64,000 nucleotides of DNA from DAOULT01 sp964646625 (lineage in GTDB: Bacteria; Chloroflexota; Anaerolineae; CAZYHC01), in NCBI GenBank assembly GCA_964646625.1, contig CAZYHC010000008.1:76722-140721 (forward strand), written 5' to 3'. Shown piece after piece: positions 33,144 through 41,385 of this stretch. Both the position numbers and the translations under genes were made by a program. Positions within the stretch are counted from its first letter, which is position 1. The number at the start of each line of letters is the position of its first letter. The notes beneath the pieces are model-generated. The model was not told where the DNA came from. It saw only the letters and a program-made list of their open reading frames with translations, and searched no databases.

Positions 33144-34310
33144 CTAAATCTTTCCCTCGTTCACGGTTTCCCTGAGGCGCTCTTGCATAATGCGGTCTAT
33201 CTCTTCCCTGAGAGGCGCGGACTCGGCCAGCAGTTTAGCGAAGGTGGCGCGGTCGAAGGTCGCCACTTCGACCCCGGTGTCGAGATCGGCGCGCACGGTG
33301 GCGACGCTTGCCCCGCCGCTGAGCAACGAGATCTCGCCGAAATATTGGCCCACCCCCAGGCTATTGACCACGAACTCCTGCCCATTGGGAGCCTCCAGGA
33401 GAATATCGACCCCCCCTCTGGTGATGATGTAGAACTTGCCATGCACCGTACCTTGCTCGATAATGATCGCGCCGGGCGGGTACTTTTGCGGCTCGAGCTG
33501 GCGCGTAGCCCAAATCAGTTCTTTCTCCGACAAGGCGGGGAAAGTTCTGGCCAGGTGCTCCTCGATCACCTCTCCATCGGACAGGATGACGGTGCGCGAA
33601 ACCTGCCGGGCCAGGTCTCGGTCGTGGGTCACCATCAGAAACGTCTTGCCCTGAGCCACCAGGTCCTGGAAGAGCTTGAGAACCGCCTCCGCCGTCCTGG
33701 AGTCCAGGTTGCCCGTAGGCTCGTCGGCCGCCACAATGGGTGGATCGTTAGCCAGGGCGCGGGCAATAGCCACCCGCTGCTGCTGGCCGCCCGCAATGGC
33801 GGAGGGCAACTTGTGGGCCTCTTCAGCCATCTCCACCTGCTCCAGCAGGTACATGGCCCGCTCCTGGCGCTGGCGGGGCGAATACATGTTGCAGAAATCC
33901 ATGGGCAACATCACGTTCTCGATCACCGTCAGCGTGGGCAGCAGTTGGAAGAACTGGAAGATCACGCCCACGTTGCGGCCTCGCCACTCGGCTATTTGCC
34001 CCTCGCTGAGCTGGTGGACCGCCGTGTCGCCCACCAGCACCTCCCCTGAGGTGGGGCGGTCAATGCCGGTGATCATGTTGATGAGCGTGGACTTGCCGCT
34101 GCCCGACTTGCCGATGACGGCCACAAACTCGCCGGCGCTCACCCGCAGGTCAACTCCCCTGAGGGCGGGAAAGACGCCTGCCGCGCTCTCGAAAGTCTTC
34201 ACCACCTGTCGCAATTCGATAAGCGGCCCGTTGTCCCTGGAGCGCCCGTGCGACGTCCCTTTCGAGGCTTCTTTTTTTGATCCATCCCGTTTAAACAAGC
34301 TTCCAAACAT
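33144..34310 (-). CDS. LolD/MacB-type ABC ATPase fused to cyclic-nucleotide-binding-like domain, copy 3
   Basis: 388 residues. ATPase part about 30-255: GKSGSGKST P-loop, signature SAIAGGQQQRVAIARAL, Walker B IVAADEPTGNLDS. C-terminal cNBD-like part about 270-385 with GQYFGEISLLSGG and GVEVATFDRATF. In CRP alignment the phosphate-binding Arg-Ser pair is replaced by Ser-Val, so classical cAMP binding is doubtful (inference). AGGAG before the ATG. Followed at once by the permease gene at 30741-33140, its presumed partner. Confidence 0.9.
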   Translation of the reverse strand: MFGSLFKRDGSKKEASKGTSHGRSRDNGPLIELRQVVKTFESAAGVFPALRGVDLRVSAGEFVAVIGKSGSGKSTLINMITGIDRPTSGEVLVGDTAVHQLSEGQIAEWRGRNVGVIFQFFQLLPTLTVIENVMLPMDFCNMYSPRQRQERAMYLLEQVEMAEEAHKLPSAIAGGQQQRVAIARALANDPPIVAADEPTGNLDSRTAEAVLKLFQDLVAQGKTFLMVTHDRDLARQVSRTVILSDGEVIEEHLARTFPALSEKELIWATRQLEPQKYPPGAIIIEQGTVHGKFYIITRGGVDILLEAPNGQEFVVNSLGVGQYFGEISLLSGGASVATVRADLDTGVEVATFDRATFAKLLAESAPLREEIDRIMQERLRETVNEGKI

Positions 34311-34350
34311 GGTGACTCCTGCCCTTTAAAAAGATCGGTGTACCAGCCAT

Positions 34351-35526
34351 TTACTTTTTTCTACCGGCTATGTTTTCCCTGATGCGCTCTTGCACAATAC
34401 GTTCTATCTCTGCCCTGGTGGGCTCGGACTCGGCGAGCAGTTTGATGAAGGCTTCGCGGTCGAGGGCCGCCACTTCAACCCCGACGTCGCGCGCGGCGCG
34501 GATGGTGGCAATGCTTTCGCCGCCGCGCAGCAGCTCGATCTCGCCGAAATATTGGCCCACCCCCAGGCTGGCAACCACGAACTCCTGCCCCCTGGACGCC
34601 CGCAAGATAACCTCAACCCCGCCCCTGGTGATAATGTAGAACGCGCCGTGCCTGGCCCCCTCCCGGATAATGATCGAGCCGGGCGAGTACTTCTGCGTTT
34701 CGAGTTTGCTCGTAGCCCAAATCAGTTCCTCCTCCGACAAGGCGGGGAAAATCCTGGCCAGGTGCTCCTCGATTATCTCCCCATCGGCCAGGATGACGGT
34801 GCGGGTGACCCGCCGGGCCAGGTCCCGGTCGTGGGTCACCATCACAAACGTCTTGCCCTGAGCCACCAGCTTCTCGAAGAGCTGGAAAACGGCCTCCGCC
34901 GTCCTGGAGTCCAGGTTGCCTGTGGGCTCGTCGGCCGCCACGATGGGCGGGTCGTTAGCCAGGGCGCGGGCAATAGCCACCCGCTGCTGCTGGCCGCCCG
35001 AAATGGCCGCGGGCCGCTTGTGAGCATGGTCGGCTATCCCCATCTCCTCCAGCAGGTACATGGCCCGCTCCTGGCGCTGGCGGGGCGAATACATGCCGCA
35101 GAAATCCATGGGCAGCATCACGTTCTGGAACAACGACAGCGAGGGCAGCAGTTGGAAGAACTGGTAGACGACGCCCACGTTAAGGCCGCGCCACCGGGCC
35201 ATCTGCCCCTCGCCGAGCTGGTGGACCGCCGTGCCGCCCACCAGCACCTCCCCTGAGGTGGGCCGGTCAATGCCGGTAATCATGTTGATGAGCGTGGTCT
35301 TGCCGCTGCCCGACTTGCCGATGACGGCCGCAAACTCGCCGGCCCCTACCTGTAGATCAATGCCCTTGAGCGCAGGAAAGGCGCCCGCCACGGTCTCGTA
35401 AGTTTTCACCACCTGCCGCAATTCGATAACAGGCCCGTTGTCACTGGAGCGTCCGTTAGATGTCTCTTTCGACGTTCCTTTTGATACCTCTTTTGATCCA
35501 TCCCATTTAAATAAGCTTCCAAGCAT
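34351..35526 (-). CDS. LolD/MacB-type ABC ATPase fused to cyclic-nucleotide-binding-like domain, copy 2
   Basis: 391 residues with the same two-part layout: GKSGSGKTT P-loop, AISGGQQQRVAIARAL signature, ADEPTGNLDS Walker B, and a C-terminal cNBD-like domain with GQYFGEIELLRGG. The phosphate-binding Arg of CRP aligns with Ser. The N terminus has a Ser/Thr/Lys-rich stretch (KGTSKETSNGRSS). It is not followed by its own permease: the next gene downstream is another ATPase, so it is either a leftover from duplication or a second subunit of a heterodimeric ATPase pair. Confidence 0.9.
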   Translation of the reverse strand: MLGSLFKWDGSKEVSKGTSKETSNGRSSDNGPVIELRQVVKTYETVAGAFPALKGIDLQVGAGEFAAVIGKSGSGKTTLINMITGIDRPTSGEVLVGGTAVHQLGEGQMARWRGLNVGVVYQFFQLLPSLSLFQNVMLPMDFCGMYSPRQRQERAMYLLEEMGIADHAHKRPAAISGGQQQRVAIARALANDPPIVAADEPTGNLDSRTAEAVFQLFEKLVAQGKTFVMVTHDRDLARRVTRTVILADGEIIEEHLARIFPALSEEELIWATSKLETQKYSPGSIIIREGARHGAFYIITRGGVEVILRASRGQEFVVASLGVGQYFGEIELLRGGESIATIRAARDVGVEVAALDREAFIKLLAESEPTRAEIERIVQERIRENIAGRKK

Positions 35527-35566
35527 AGGGGGTTCCCGCCTTTTGAACGGTCAGGGTGCTGACAAT

Positions 35567-35595
35567 ACTATATATACGAACCCAAAATAAAGCAA
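35567..35595 (-). promoter_or_regulatory. Internal promoter for the second half of the ABC cluster
   Basis: Minus-strand TTGCTT, 17-nt spacer, TATAGT in the 113-nt gap after permease copy 1, about 40 nt before the next ATPase start. Confidence 0.6.
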
Positions 35596-35639
35596 GTCGC
35601 GAGCACGGTGGCCGCATCGACTCGTCGGGTATCCTTTCG

Positions 35640-38024
35640 CTACTCATACGCCAACACCTCGCGCACGGTGAGCCGCGAGGCGCTGCGCGCCGGCAGAAAG
35701 CTGGCCAGGGCCGCCAGAATGACCACCACCATCAGCCAGAGCAGGGCGCCGCTGGCTGAAAAGGTATAGTTAAGGGGCATCTGCATAAGTGCTATCCCTA
35801 CCGCGTCGCTGAAGAGCTTGCTCAGCGGGAGGGCCAGCACCGTTCCGACGAGCCAACTGAGCACCCCGATGAGAACCCCCTCAACCATGAAGATCTGTAA
35901 CACAGAGCCATCCGAGGCCCCAATGGCCCGCATGACCCCGATCTCGCGCGTCCGCTCCAGCACGTTGATGCTCATCGTGCCCATCAAGCCCAACCCCCCA
36001 ACCACAGCCAGCAGCACGGCCATGACCAGGAGGATGACGACCAGAACGTTGAACAGGGCCTCGGTCTCGGCGCGCTCTTCAGCGATTTTTACCATTGAAC
36101 CGATACGCAAGCCCACGCGCTCGAAGTGTTTTTCCAGCTTCTGCGCCACCTCAGATTGGAAGGCCAGGTCGTGTTCCTCAGCCACCACCCACACGCTGCT
36201 GGCACGGTCCACGTCACGCACGACGCGTGAAAAGTAAGGATAATTCGCATAGGCGAAAGGAGCCACAAACTGGGAGACGCCCACCACGCGCCAGGTCGCC
36301 TCGCGCCCTTCGATCTTGAGCACGATCTCACCCCCTACCTCGATGTCAGGCTCGTTCTTGAGCACCGCAGTGCTGATGATCACCGCGTTCTCGTCCTCCG
36401 GGAGCAGCCAGCGTCCCTGAACGATGATGGGCCGGACCAGATCGGTCCCAGCAGGGGTGCCGAACATGAAGATGTTCTCGCTCTCGCTGTCGTCGGCCCG
36501 CACCCGACGCGCGGTGGCGAAGCCTACGCCCTTCGCTTCGACCACGCCCGGCACCTGCCGCGCCTCGTGTTCGATGTGCGCCAGCCGATAGGGGCGGTTG
36601 AGGATCACCCAGATGTCGTACTGCCACAATTGCAGCAGGTCATCGAGGGTGAGCAGCAGCGAGGCGCGCACAGTGAAGACGCCGATGAAGATAGCCCCCC
36701 CCATAGTCAGGGTAATCAGGGTGAGGAGCAGCCGCCCCCGGCGGCGAAAGGTATTGCGTAACGAAAGCAGCAAGGGGCGAGACAGGCCGCGCACCCGCTG
36801 GAGCAGGCGGTCGATGAAGCTCCTCCCAAATTGCCCTTTGCCCAGTCCGTAATCGCTCATCGCTTCGCGCGCCGTGACGCGGGTCCCGGAGATGACGGGA
36901 TAGAGCGCCGCCAGGAGCGGCACCACCAGGCCGACCGCGCATTGAATGGCCAACACCTGGGGCGGCACGCCGAAATCGGCCAGGTCGAAGTTGAGAAAAC
37001 CGGCCATGAACCGGCTGAACAGGCGTGCGCCTATCGCGCCCAGCGGCACGGCCACGAACAGCGAGAGCAGACCGAAGATGATAACCATGGTGAAATACAT
37101 GCCCATGATCTGGTTGGCCCGAAAGCCGACGGCCTTCATCACCCCGATCTGCCGCACCTGCTGGGCCAGCAGGGCCGAAATAGTGTTGATCACCAGGAAG
37201 CCACTCAGGAGAAGGGAGAGGAGGCCAAGCACGCCCAGAACCAATAAGATGGCCTGGACGATATCCTCAAGCGGATGTTTGCCTGGATCGGGCACCCACG
37301 TCCAAAAGACGGCCCGCCCGCTCTTCTCCACCTTGTCCTGCACCTCTTTGGCCACGTACTGGACGTGCTCCTTGTCGTCCGCATTCTCAGCGACGACGAT
37401 GTGCAACAGATTAAAATCGCGCGGCTCGCCCAGCCACTCCAGGGTGTCGAAGGTGATGTAGCCGTAGACTGTGCCATCAAAGGCAGCCGGCATCTGGGAA
37501 AAGTCATGGGCGAGGCCGGCGATGCGCAACTGGCGCTTTTTGCCGCCGGGGGTCTTGATCAATATCACGTCGCCCACCTCTGCCCTGGCCAGGCCCAGCG
37601 CCGCGCGCTCGATCAGCACTTCGTGTTCGGGTGGGGGCCACGCCCCACTTTCGGGTTCAACCCTGTTGATGCGGATGTCATCGTAGTCGTCGATGGCGAA
37701 GAGTTGGAGGTCGCGCCACTCGTCTGGTCCAACCTGGATACGCACGCTGGTGTTACGTCGTCCCTCGGCCTCTTTCACTCCCCTCATGCGGCGCACAGTC
37801 TGAACCAGGTCGTCGTCAAAGGGGTCAAAAGTGTAGATAGTGGCGCTGGAAGGACTGATAGCGGCGTAGCTTTCGGCCATGTCTCGCGCCAGGACTCCCC
37901 GCGAAGTGGCGATCATGCCGACGGCGAAGACCCCGACCGCAATAGAGAGCACCACCAGCACGGTGCGGGTCTTGTTTCCCCAGATGTCGCTCAGTACCTT
38001 GTACCAGCGTGGGCTAAACATCAT
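35640..38024 (-). CDS. MacB/FtsX-type ABC transporter permease, copy 1
   Basis: 794 residues, paralog of 30741-33140 with the same opening (PRWYKVLSDIWGN) and the same closing FtsX block (GLGLMGTMSINVLERTREIG). Its ATG overlaps the stop of the upstream ATPase by 4 nt, giving tight translational coupling. Two large extracytoplasmic domains alternate with membrane helices. No adaptor gene follows directly, so it may share the fusion protein at 27885-30686. Confidence 0.9.
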   Translation of the reverse strand: MMFSPRWYKVLSDIWGNKTRTVLVVLSIAVGVFAVGMIATSRGVLARDMAESYAAISPSSATIYTFDPFDDDLVQTVRRMRGVKEAEGRRNTSVRIQVGPDEWRDLQLFAIDDYDDIRINRVEPESGAWPPPEHEVLIERAALGLARAEVGDVILIKTPGGKKRQLRIAGLAHDFSQMPAAFDGTVYGYITFDTLEWLGEPRDFNLLHIVVAENADDKEHVQYVAKEVQDKVEKSGRAVFWTWVPDPGKHPLEDIVQAILLVLGVLGLLSLLLSGFLVINTISALLAQQVRQIGVMKAVGFRANQIMGMYFTMVIIFGLLSLFVAVPLGAIGARLFSRFMAGFLNFDLADFGVPPQVLAIQCAVGLVVPLLAALYPVISGTRVTAREAMSDYGLGKGQFGRSFIDRLLQRVRGLSRPLLLSLRNTFRRRGRLLLTLITLTMGGAIFIGVFTVRASLLLTLDDLLQLWQYDIWVILNRPYRLAHIEHEARQVPGVVEAKGVGFATARRVRADDSESENIFMFGTPAGTDLVRPIIVQGRWLLPEDENAVIISTAVLKNEPDIEVGGEIVLKIEGREATWRVVGVSQFVAPFAYANYPYFSRVVRDVDRASSVWVVAEEHDLAFQSEVAQKLEKHFERVGLRIGSMVKIAEERAETEALFNVLVVILLVMAVLLAVVGGLGLMGTMSINVLERTREIGVMRAIGASDGSVLQIFMVEGVLIGVLSWLVGTVLALPLSKLFSDAVGIALMQMPLNYTFSASGALLWLMVVVILAALASFLPARSASRLTVREVLAYE

Positions 38025-39187
38025 CTACCTCTTTTCCCTCCCCTACCCGCTATGTTTTCCCTGATGCGCTCTTGCACAACGCGTTCCAGCTCTGTCCTGG
38101 TGGGCTCGGACTCGGCGAGCAGTTCGGTGAAGGTCTCGCGGTCGAGGGCCGCCACTTCAACCCCGACGTCACGAGCGGCGCGCACGGTGGCGATGCTTTC
38201 GCCGCCGCGCAGCAGCTCGATCTCGCCGAAATATTGGCCCACCCCCAGTCTGGCGACCACGAACTCTTGCCCATTGGAGGCCCGCAAGACAACCTCAACC
38301 TTGCCCCTGGTGATGGTGTAGAACCTGTTGGCCGGGTCGCCCTCCTGGATAATAGTCAAGCCGGGCGAGTATTTTCGCGTTTCCAGTTTGCTCGTAGCCC
38401 AAATTAGCTGTTCCTCTGCCAATGAGGGAAAAATTCTGGCCAGGTGCTCCCCGACAATCTCGCCATCGGACAGGATGATGATGCGCGTCACCCGGCTGGC
38501 TATGTCCCGGTCGTGGGTCACCACCACAAAGGTCTTGCCCTGAGCCACCAGCTTCTCGAACAGACGAAAGATCCCATCCGCCGTCTTCGAGTCCAGGTTG
38601 CCCGTGGGCTCGTCAGCCACCACGATGGGCGGGTCGTTAGCCAGGGCGCGGGCAATAGCCACCCGCTGCTGCTGGCCGCCCGAAACGGCTGAAGGCAGCT
38701 TGTGGGCATGTTCAGCTATCTCCACCTGCTCCAGCAGGTGCATGGCCCGCTCCTGGCGCTGGCGGGGCGAATACATGTGACGGGCATCCATGGGCAACAT
38801 CACGTTTTGGAGCACCGTCAGCGTGGGCAGCAGTTGGTAGAACTGGAAGACGACGCCCACGTTGCGGCCGCGCCACTCGGCCATTTGATCCTCGCTGAGG
38901 GCGTGCACCACCGTGTCGCCCACCAGCACCTCCCCTGTGGTGGGCCGGTCGAGGCCGGCAATCATGTTGATGAGCGTAGTCTTGCCGCTGCCCGACTTGC
39001 CGATGACAGCCACAAAATCGCCGGCGCTCACCTGCAGGTCAATCCCCTTGAGAGCGGGAACGGAGCCTGCCGCGCTCTCGTAGGTCTTCACCACCTGCCG
39101 CAACTCAATGAGATGCTCATTGCCATTTCGGTAGCGTCCGTTCGCGGCCTCTTTTGGTTTATCTCGTCCAAACAAGCGCCCAAACAT
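38021..39187 (-). CDS. LolD/MacB-type ABC ATPase fused to cyclic-nucleotide-binding-like domain, copy 1
   Basis: 388 residues from ATG 39187 (AGGAGG 6 nt upstream; the ORF extends to 39283 without a site). P-loop GKSGSGKTT, signature AVSGGQQQRVAIARAL, Walker B VVADEPTGNLDS, then a cNBD-like domain with GQYFGEIELLRGG and GVEVAALDRETF. As in its paralogs, the Arg that holds the cyclic phosphate in CRP is Ser. First gene of the cluster, overlapping permease copy 1 by 4 nt. Confidence 0.9.
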   Translation of the reverse strand: MFGRLFGRDKPKEAANGRYRNGNEHLIELRQVVKTYESAAGSVPALKGIDLQVSAGDFVAVIGKSGSGKTTLINMIAGLDRPTTGEVLVGDTVVHALSEDQMAEWRGRNVGVVFQFYQLLPTLTVLQNVMLPMDARHMYSPRQRQERAMHLLEQVEIAEHAHKLPSAVSGGQQQRVAIARALANDPPIVVADEPTGNLDSKTADGIFRLFEKLVAQGKTFVVVTHDRDIASRVTRIIILSDGEIVGEHLARIFPSLAEEQLIWATSKLETRKYSPGLTIIQEGDPANRFYTITRGKVEVVLRASNGQEFVVARLGVGQYFGEIELLRGGESIATVRAARDVGVEVAALDRETFTELLAESEPTRTELERVVQERIRENIAGRGGKRGR

Positions 39188-39255
39188 GCGCGCCTCCTGC
39201 GCTTCGAAGGGAGATCTACAGGATTTCCACCTTCTATTGCAACCCTTAGTATAGC

Positions 39256-39295
39256 ACAAAAACTCTCCAGATACACCAGACATCTGGGGAGTTTT
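39256..39295 (-). terminator. Rho-independent terminator
   Basis: Perfect stem AAAACTC-T-CCAGAT / ATCTGG-G-GAGTTTT with one wobble, 9-nt loop. On the minus strand it is followed by a TTTTT run. Separates the 39535-39753 gene and its pseudogene tail from the ABC cluster. Confidence 0.75.
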
Positions 39296-39327
39296 AAACC
39301 TGTACAGGTGGTGGGTCTTTTCCCTGG

Positions 39328-39534
39328 TCAGGTGACCAGGGTAGAGCTTCCCGATGCCCTGATTGGCACAGACTTGCGAGGAGCAGGAGCACCCCGCAGC
39401 AACCCCTCTGTACTCAAGTCTTCGTCAATGTCCGGCCAGTGAATACCGTAGCCACCCCCACATATCTGCCAGTTTGCCCGTTGCTCTGGGGTGGCGTGCA
39501 GCAGCCTGGGATACCATGCCTTCGTGCTCTGCTG
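39328..39534 (-). pseudogene. DUF2442 gene remnant lacking its N-terminal half
   Basis: 68 codons with clear DUF2442 sequence (AWYPRLLHATPEQRANW and GGGYGIHWPDIDEDLS) but no start codon or N-terminal strand region. It begins in the same frame straight after the TGA stop of the upstream small gene. Gene decay by deletion joining two neighbours is the simplest reading. Confidence 0.65.
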
Positions 39535-39753
39535 TCAGGTCGCCAGGGCAAGGGCTTTCACTATAGCCTGCGGCAACTCGATGGGAGCGAAATAGTCCAC
39601 TGGATACAGGTAATCTTCGCCTGACTCATCAATAACTCGTATAAGCTGATGTTCAGCAGAGCGGGCGTCGGGTATCACCCGGTAGATTTTTCGCACTTCC
39701 AGTGATGCCGCATAACCGTCGTTCTTGATACAAACAACAAATTGCGTTTTCAA
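39535..39753 (-). CDS. Conserved-type small hypothetical protein
   Basis: 72 residues: FVVCIKNDGYAASLEVRKIY at the N terminus and EDYLYPVDYFAPIELP near the end, resembling short conserved proteins I have seen near toxin-antitoxin-like genes but cannot name. Start given as TTG 39753; there is no Shine-Dalgarno and a TATAAT lies directly upstream, so the start or a leaderless message is uncertain. The reading frame continues past its TGA into the DUF2442 remnant. Confidence 0.65.
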   Translation of the reverse strand: MKTQFVVCIKNDGYAASLEVRKIYRVIPDARSAEHQLIRVIDESGEDYLYPVDYFAPIELPQAIVKALALAT

Positions 39754-39871
39754 ATTATACTGAATGACTTTTTAATGAGAGAGCCGCTGCTTTGCACCCC
39801 TTTCTCAGGGGGATGCGCCGCCTCAGCACAACTGGTCGCCCGGAAGCAGTGGGAGTCTGCGTGGCGTTATT

Positions 39872-40564
39872 TTAATCGTCGCGGCTCATGCCGGAGAGCA
39901 AAAAGGTGTAATAAAGCAGGGTCGATAATGACTGGGCCAGGGCAGCCACGTAGGTCAGAGAAGCGGCGCTCAACACACTCTTGACCCCCTTCATCTCCCG
40001 CTCGTCTACCAGGTTGTGGCGGCGCAACATCTCCTGGCCGCGACTGCTGGCGTTGAATTCGACCGGCAAAGTGACCAGGGAGAAGATAGCGGCCCCGGCA
40101 AAGGCCAATAGACCCAGCCAGGCCAGGCCGGTCATCCTGAGAAAGAGGCCCAGGAAGAACAGCACAGGCCCTACCCACGCCCCGACCGTAACCATAGGCA
40201 CCAGGCCCGCCCTCAGCCGCAAAGGGGCGTAGCCCTGGGCGTCCTGGCTGGCGTGTCCGATTTCGTGGGCCACGATAGCCAGGGCGGCCACCGTCTGACC
40301 GCGCGCCACCTGGGGAGAAAGGCACAGAGTTTTGCGGCGCGGGTCGTAATGGTCCGAAAGCTCTCCCGGTACTCCCTCGATGTCAATGTGGCCCAAACCG
40401 CTGGCCGACAAAAGGTAACGGGCGGCCTCCAGACCGTCGATGCCCTTCCAGTTGGGCTGCCGTGAATATTTGCTATAGGCCGATTTTACTTTTATCTGGG
40501 CATAAAAGGCCAGCAACAAAGCTGGCAAGGCAAAAACCAGATACATCGGATCGAAATAGAACAT
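39872..40564 (-). CDS. YugP-type neutral zinc metallopeptidase, membrane protein
   Basis: 230 residues of the Zn_peptidase_2/YugP family: N-terminal membrane helix (MYLVFALPALLLAFYAQ), zinc motif AHEIGHASQD near residue 100, two central membrane helices and the ALPVEFNAS-like VTLPVEFNASSRG segment. Probably a membrane-bound protease active on membrane or envelope proteins. Substrate unknown. 34 nt downstream of grpE in the same direction. Confidence 0.88.
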   Translation of the reverse strand: MFYFDPMYLVFALPALLLAFYAQIKVKSAYSKYSRQPNWKGIDGLEAARYLLSASGLGHIDIEGVPGELSDHYDPRRKTLCLSPQVARGQTVAALAIVAHEIGHASQDAQGYAPLRLRAGLVPMVTVGAWVGPVLFFLGLFLRMTGLAWLGLLAFAGAAIFSLVTLPVEFNASSRGQEMLRRHNLVDEREMKGVKSVLSAASLTYVAALAQSLSTLLYYTFLLSGMSRDD

Positions 40565-40598
40565 TCCTGCTTCAACCTCCTTACCTGATGTGTCTCGC

Positions 40599-41201
40599 TT
40601 AACGGGCCACCTGAACCCTGGCCGGACGCAGTAACTCTCCTCGATAAAAATATCCTTTTTGAACCTGGCCCACCACTGTCTCTGGCTCGGCGTCGGTGGA
40701 CACCATAGCCGTCGCCTCGTGGTAGAGGGGATCGAAGGGTTTCCCTTCAGGAGACATGGCTTCTACACCCTCCTGGGTCAACATACGCTGCAAAGCCTGG
40801 TGGGTGAGTCGGAGCCCCTCACGCAGACCGTCTTCATTCACCTCCACCCCGGCGTGGGATAAAGCCCGCTCCAGATTGTCCATTACCGTCAGGAACTCTC
40901 TGAGCAAACGTTTCTTCTCCTCCTCGTTCCGTTCTTCGTACCGCCGTTCCAGGCGTTTCCTGTAATTGGCCATCTCGGCCTGGGCCCGCAGGTATTTATC
41001 CTTGTATTCCTCTGCCTCTCGTTTGACGATATCCAACTCAGCACTTAGCATCTCTTCGTTTTCTTTTCTGGATTCCACCTCTTCGCCCTCGGCGACCACT
41101 GTTTCTTTCGCTTCCTCCTCCACAGCTTCCAGACTTTCATCAGATCCATCCGCCGAATCCTGGCTACGATGGCGAACGGTGACAGGAATGCGTACAGTCA
41201 T
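40599..41201 (-). CDS. grpE: Nucleotide exchange factor GrpE
   Basis: 200 residues: an acidic N-terminal extension, the long dimerisation coiled coil (KREAEEYKDKYLRAQAEMAN), and the C-terminal beta domain with PFDPLYHEA and VQKGYFYRGELLRPARV. GrpE releases ADP from DnaK during protein folding. dnaK and dnaJ are not adjacent. GGAGGTG precedes ATG 41201. Its promoter carries the four-fold TCTAA array shared with the sigma-factor gene; no CIRCE element is seen. Confidence 0.94.
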   Translation of the reverse strand: MTVRIPVTVRHRSQDSADGSDESLEAVEEEAKETVVAEGEEVESRKENEEMLSAELDIVKREAEEYKDKYLRAQAEMANYRKRLERRYEERNEEEKKRLLREFLTVMDNLERALSHAGVEVNEDGLREGLRLTHQALQRMLTQEGVEAMSPEGKPFDPLYHEATAMVSTDAEPETVVGQVQKGYFYRGELLRPARVQVAR

Positions 41202-41230
41202 AGTTCACACCTCCACGTTGATTCGGGTTA

Positions 41231-41285
41231 ATTATAAACGAGACGTATTAGAATGGCATTAGAGAAACGTTAGAGTTTTGTTAGA
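41231..41285 (-). promoter_or_regulatory. grpE promoter with four 11-bp-spaced TCTAA units
   Basis: TATAAT (minus strand, 41231-41236) is preceded by four TCTAA units whose plus-strand starts are 41248, 41259, 41270 and 41281, exactly 11 bp apart. The nearest ends exactly 11 nt from the -10. No -35 hexamer is recognisable. The same geometry occurs upstream of the sigma-factor gene. Proposed binding array for an OmpR/SARP-like winged-helix activator (inference). Confidence 0.75.
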
Positions 41286-41330
41286 GCTTTGCCTGGCGAG
41301 GAATAGCCGATGATGAACCGATGCAAAGGG

Positions 41331-41364
41331 GAAAAGAGCCCCCCGCCATCGCGGTCTGGGCTCT
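41331..41364 (-). terminator. Terminator of the sigma-factor gene
   Basis: Minus-strand AGAGCCC stem with GGGCTCT, GC-rich loop, followed by TTTT. Confidence 0.7.
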
Positions 41365-41385
41365 GCGACCGAAATGCAAGGGGGG

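Noticed and set aside
32373..34049. 558-codon plus-strand frame across the ABC permease and ATPase genes
   Set aside because: Shadow of two clearly real minus-strand genes; no domain sense. The same applies to the long antisense frames at 7114-8316 and 9588-10886.
39535..39537. Selenocysteine UGA joining the small protein to the DUF2442 segment
   Set aside because: The DUF2442 part lacks its N-terminal strands, no SECIS-like hairpin is evident after the codon, and gene decay explains the layout.
41231..41285. CIRCE/HrcA operator at grpE
   Set aside because: No TTAGCACTC-N9-GAGTGCTAA inverted repeat is present; the motif is a direct repeat.
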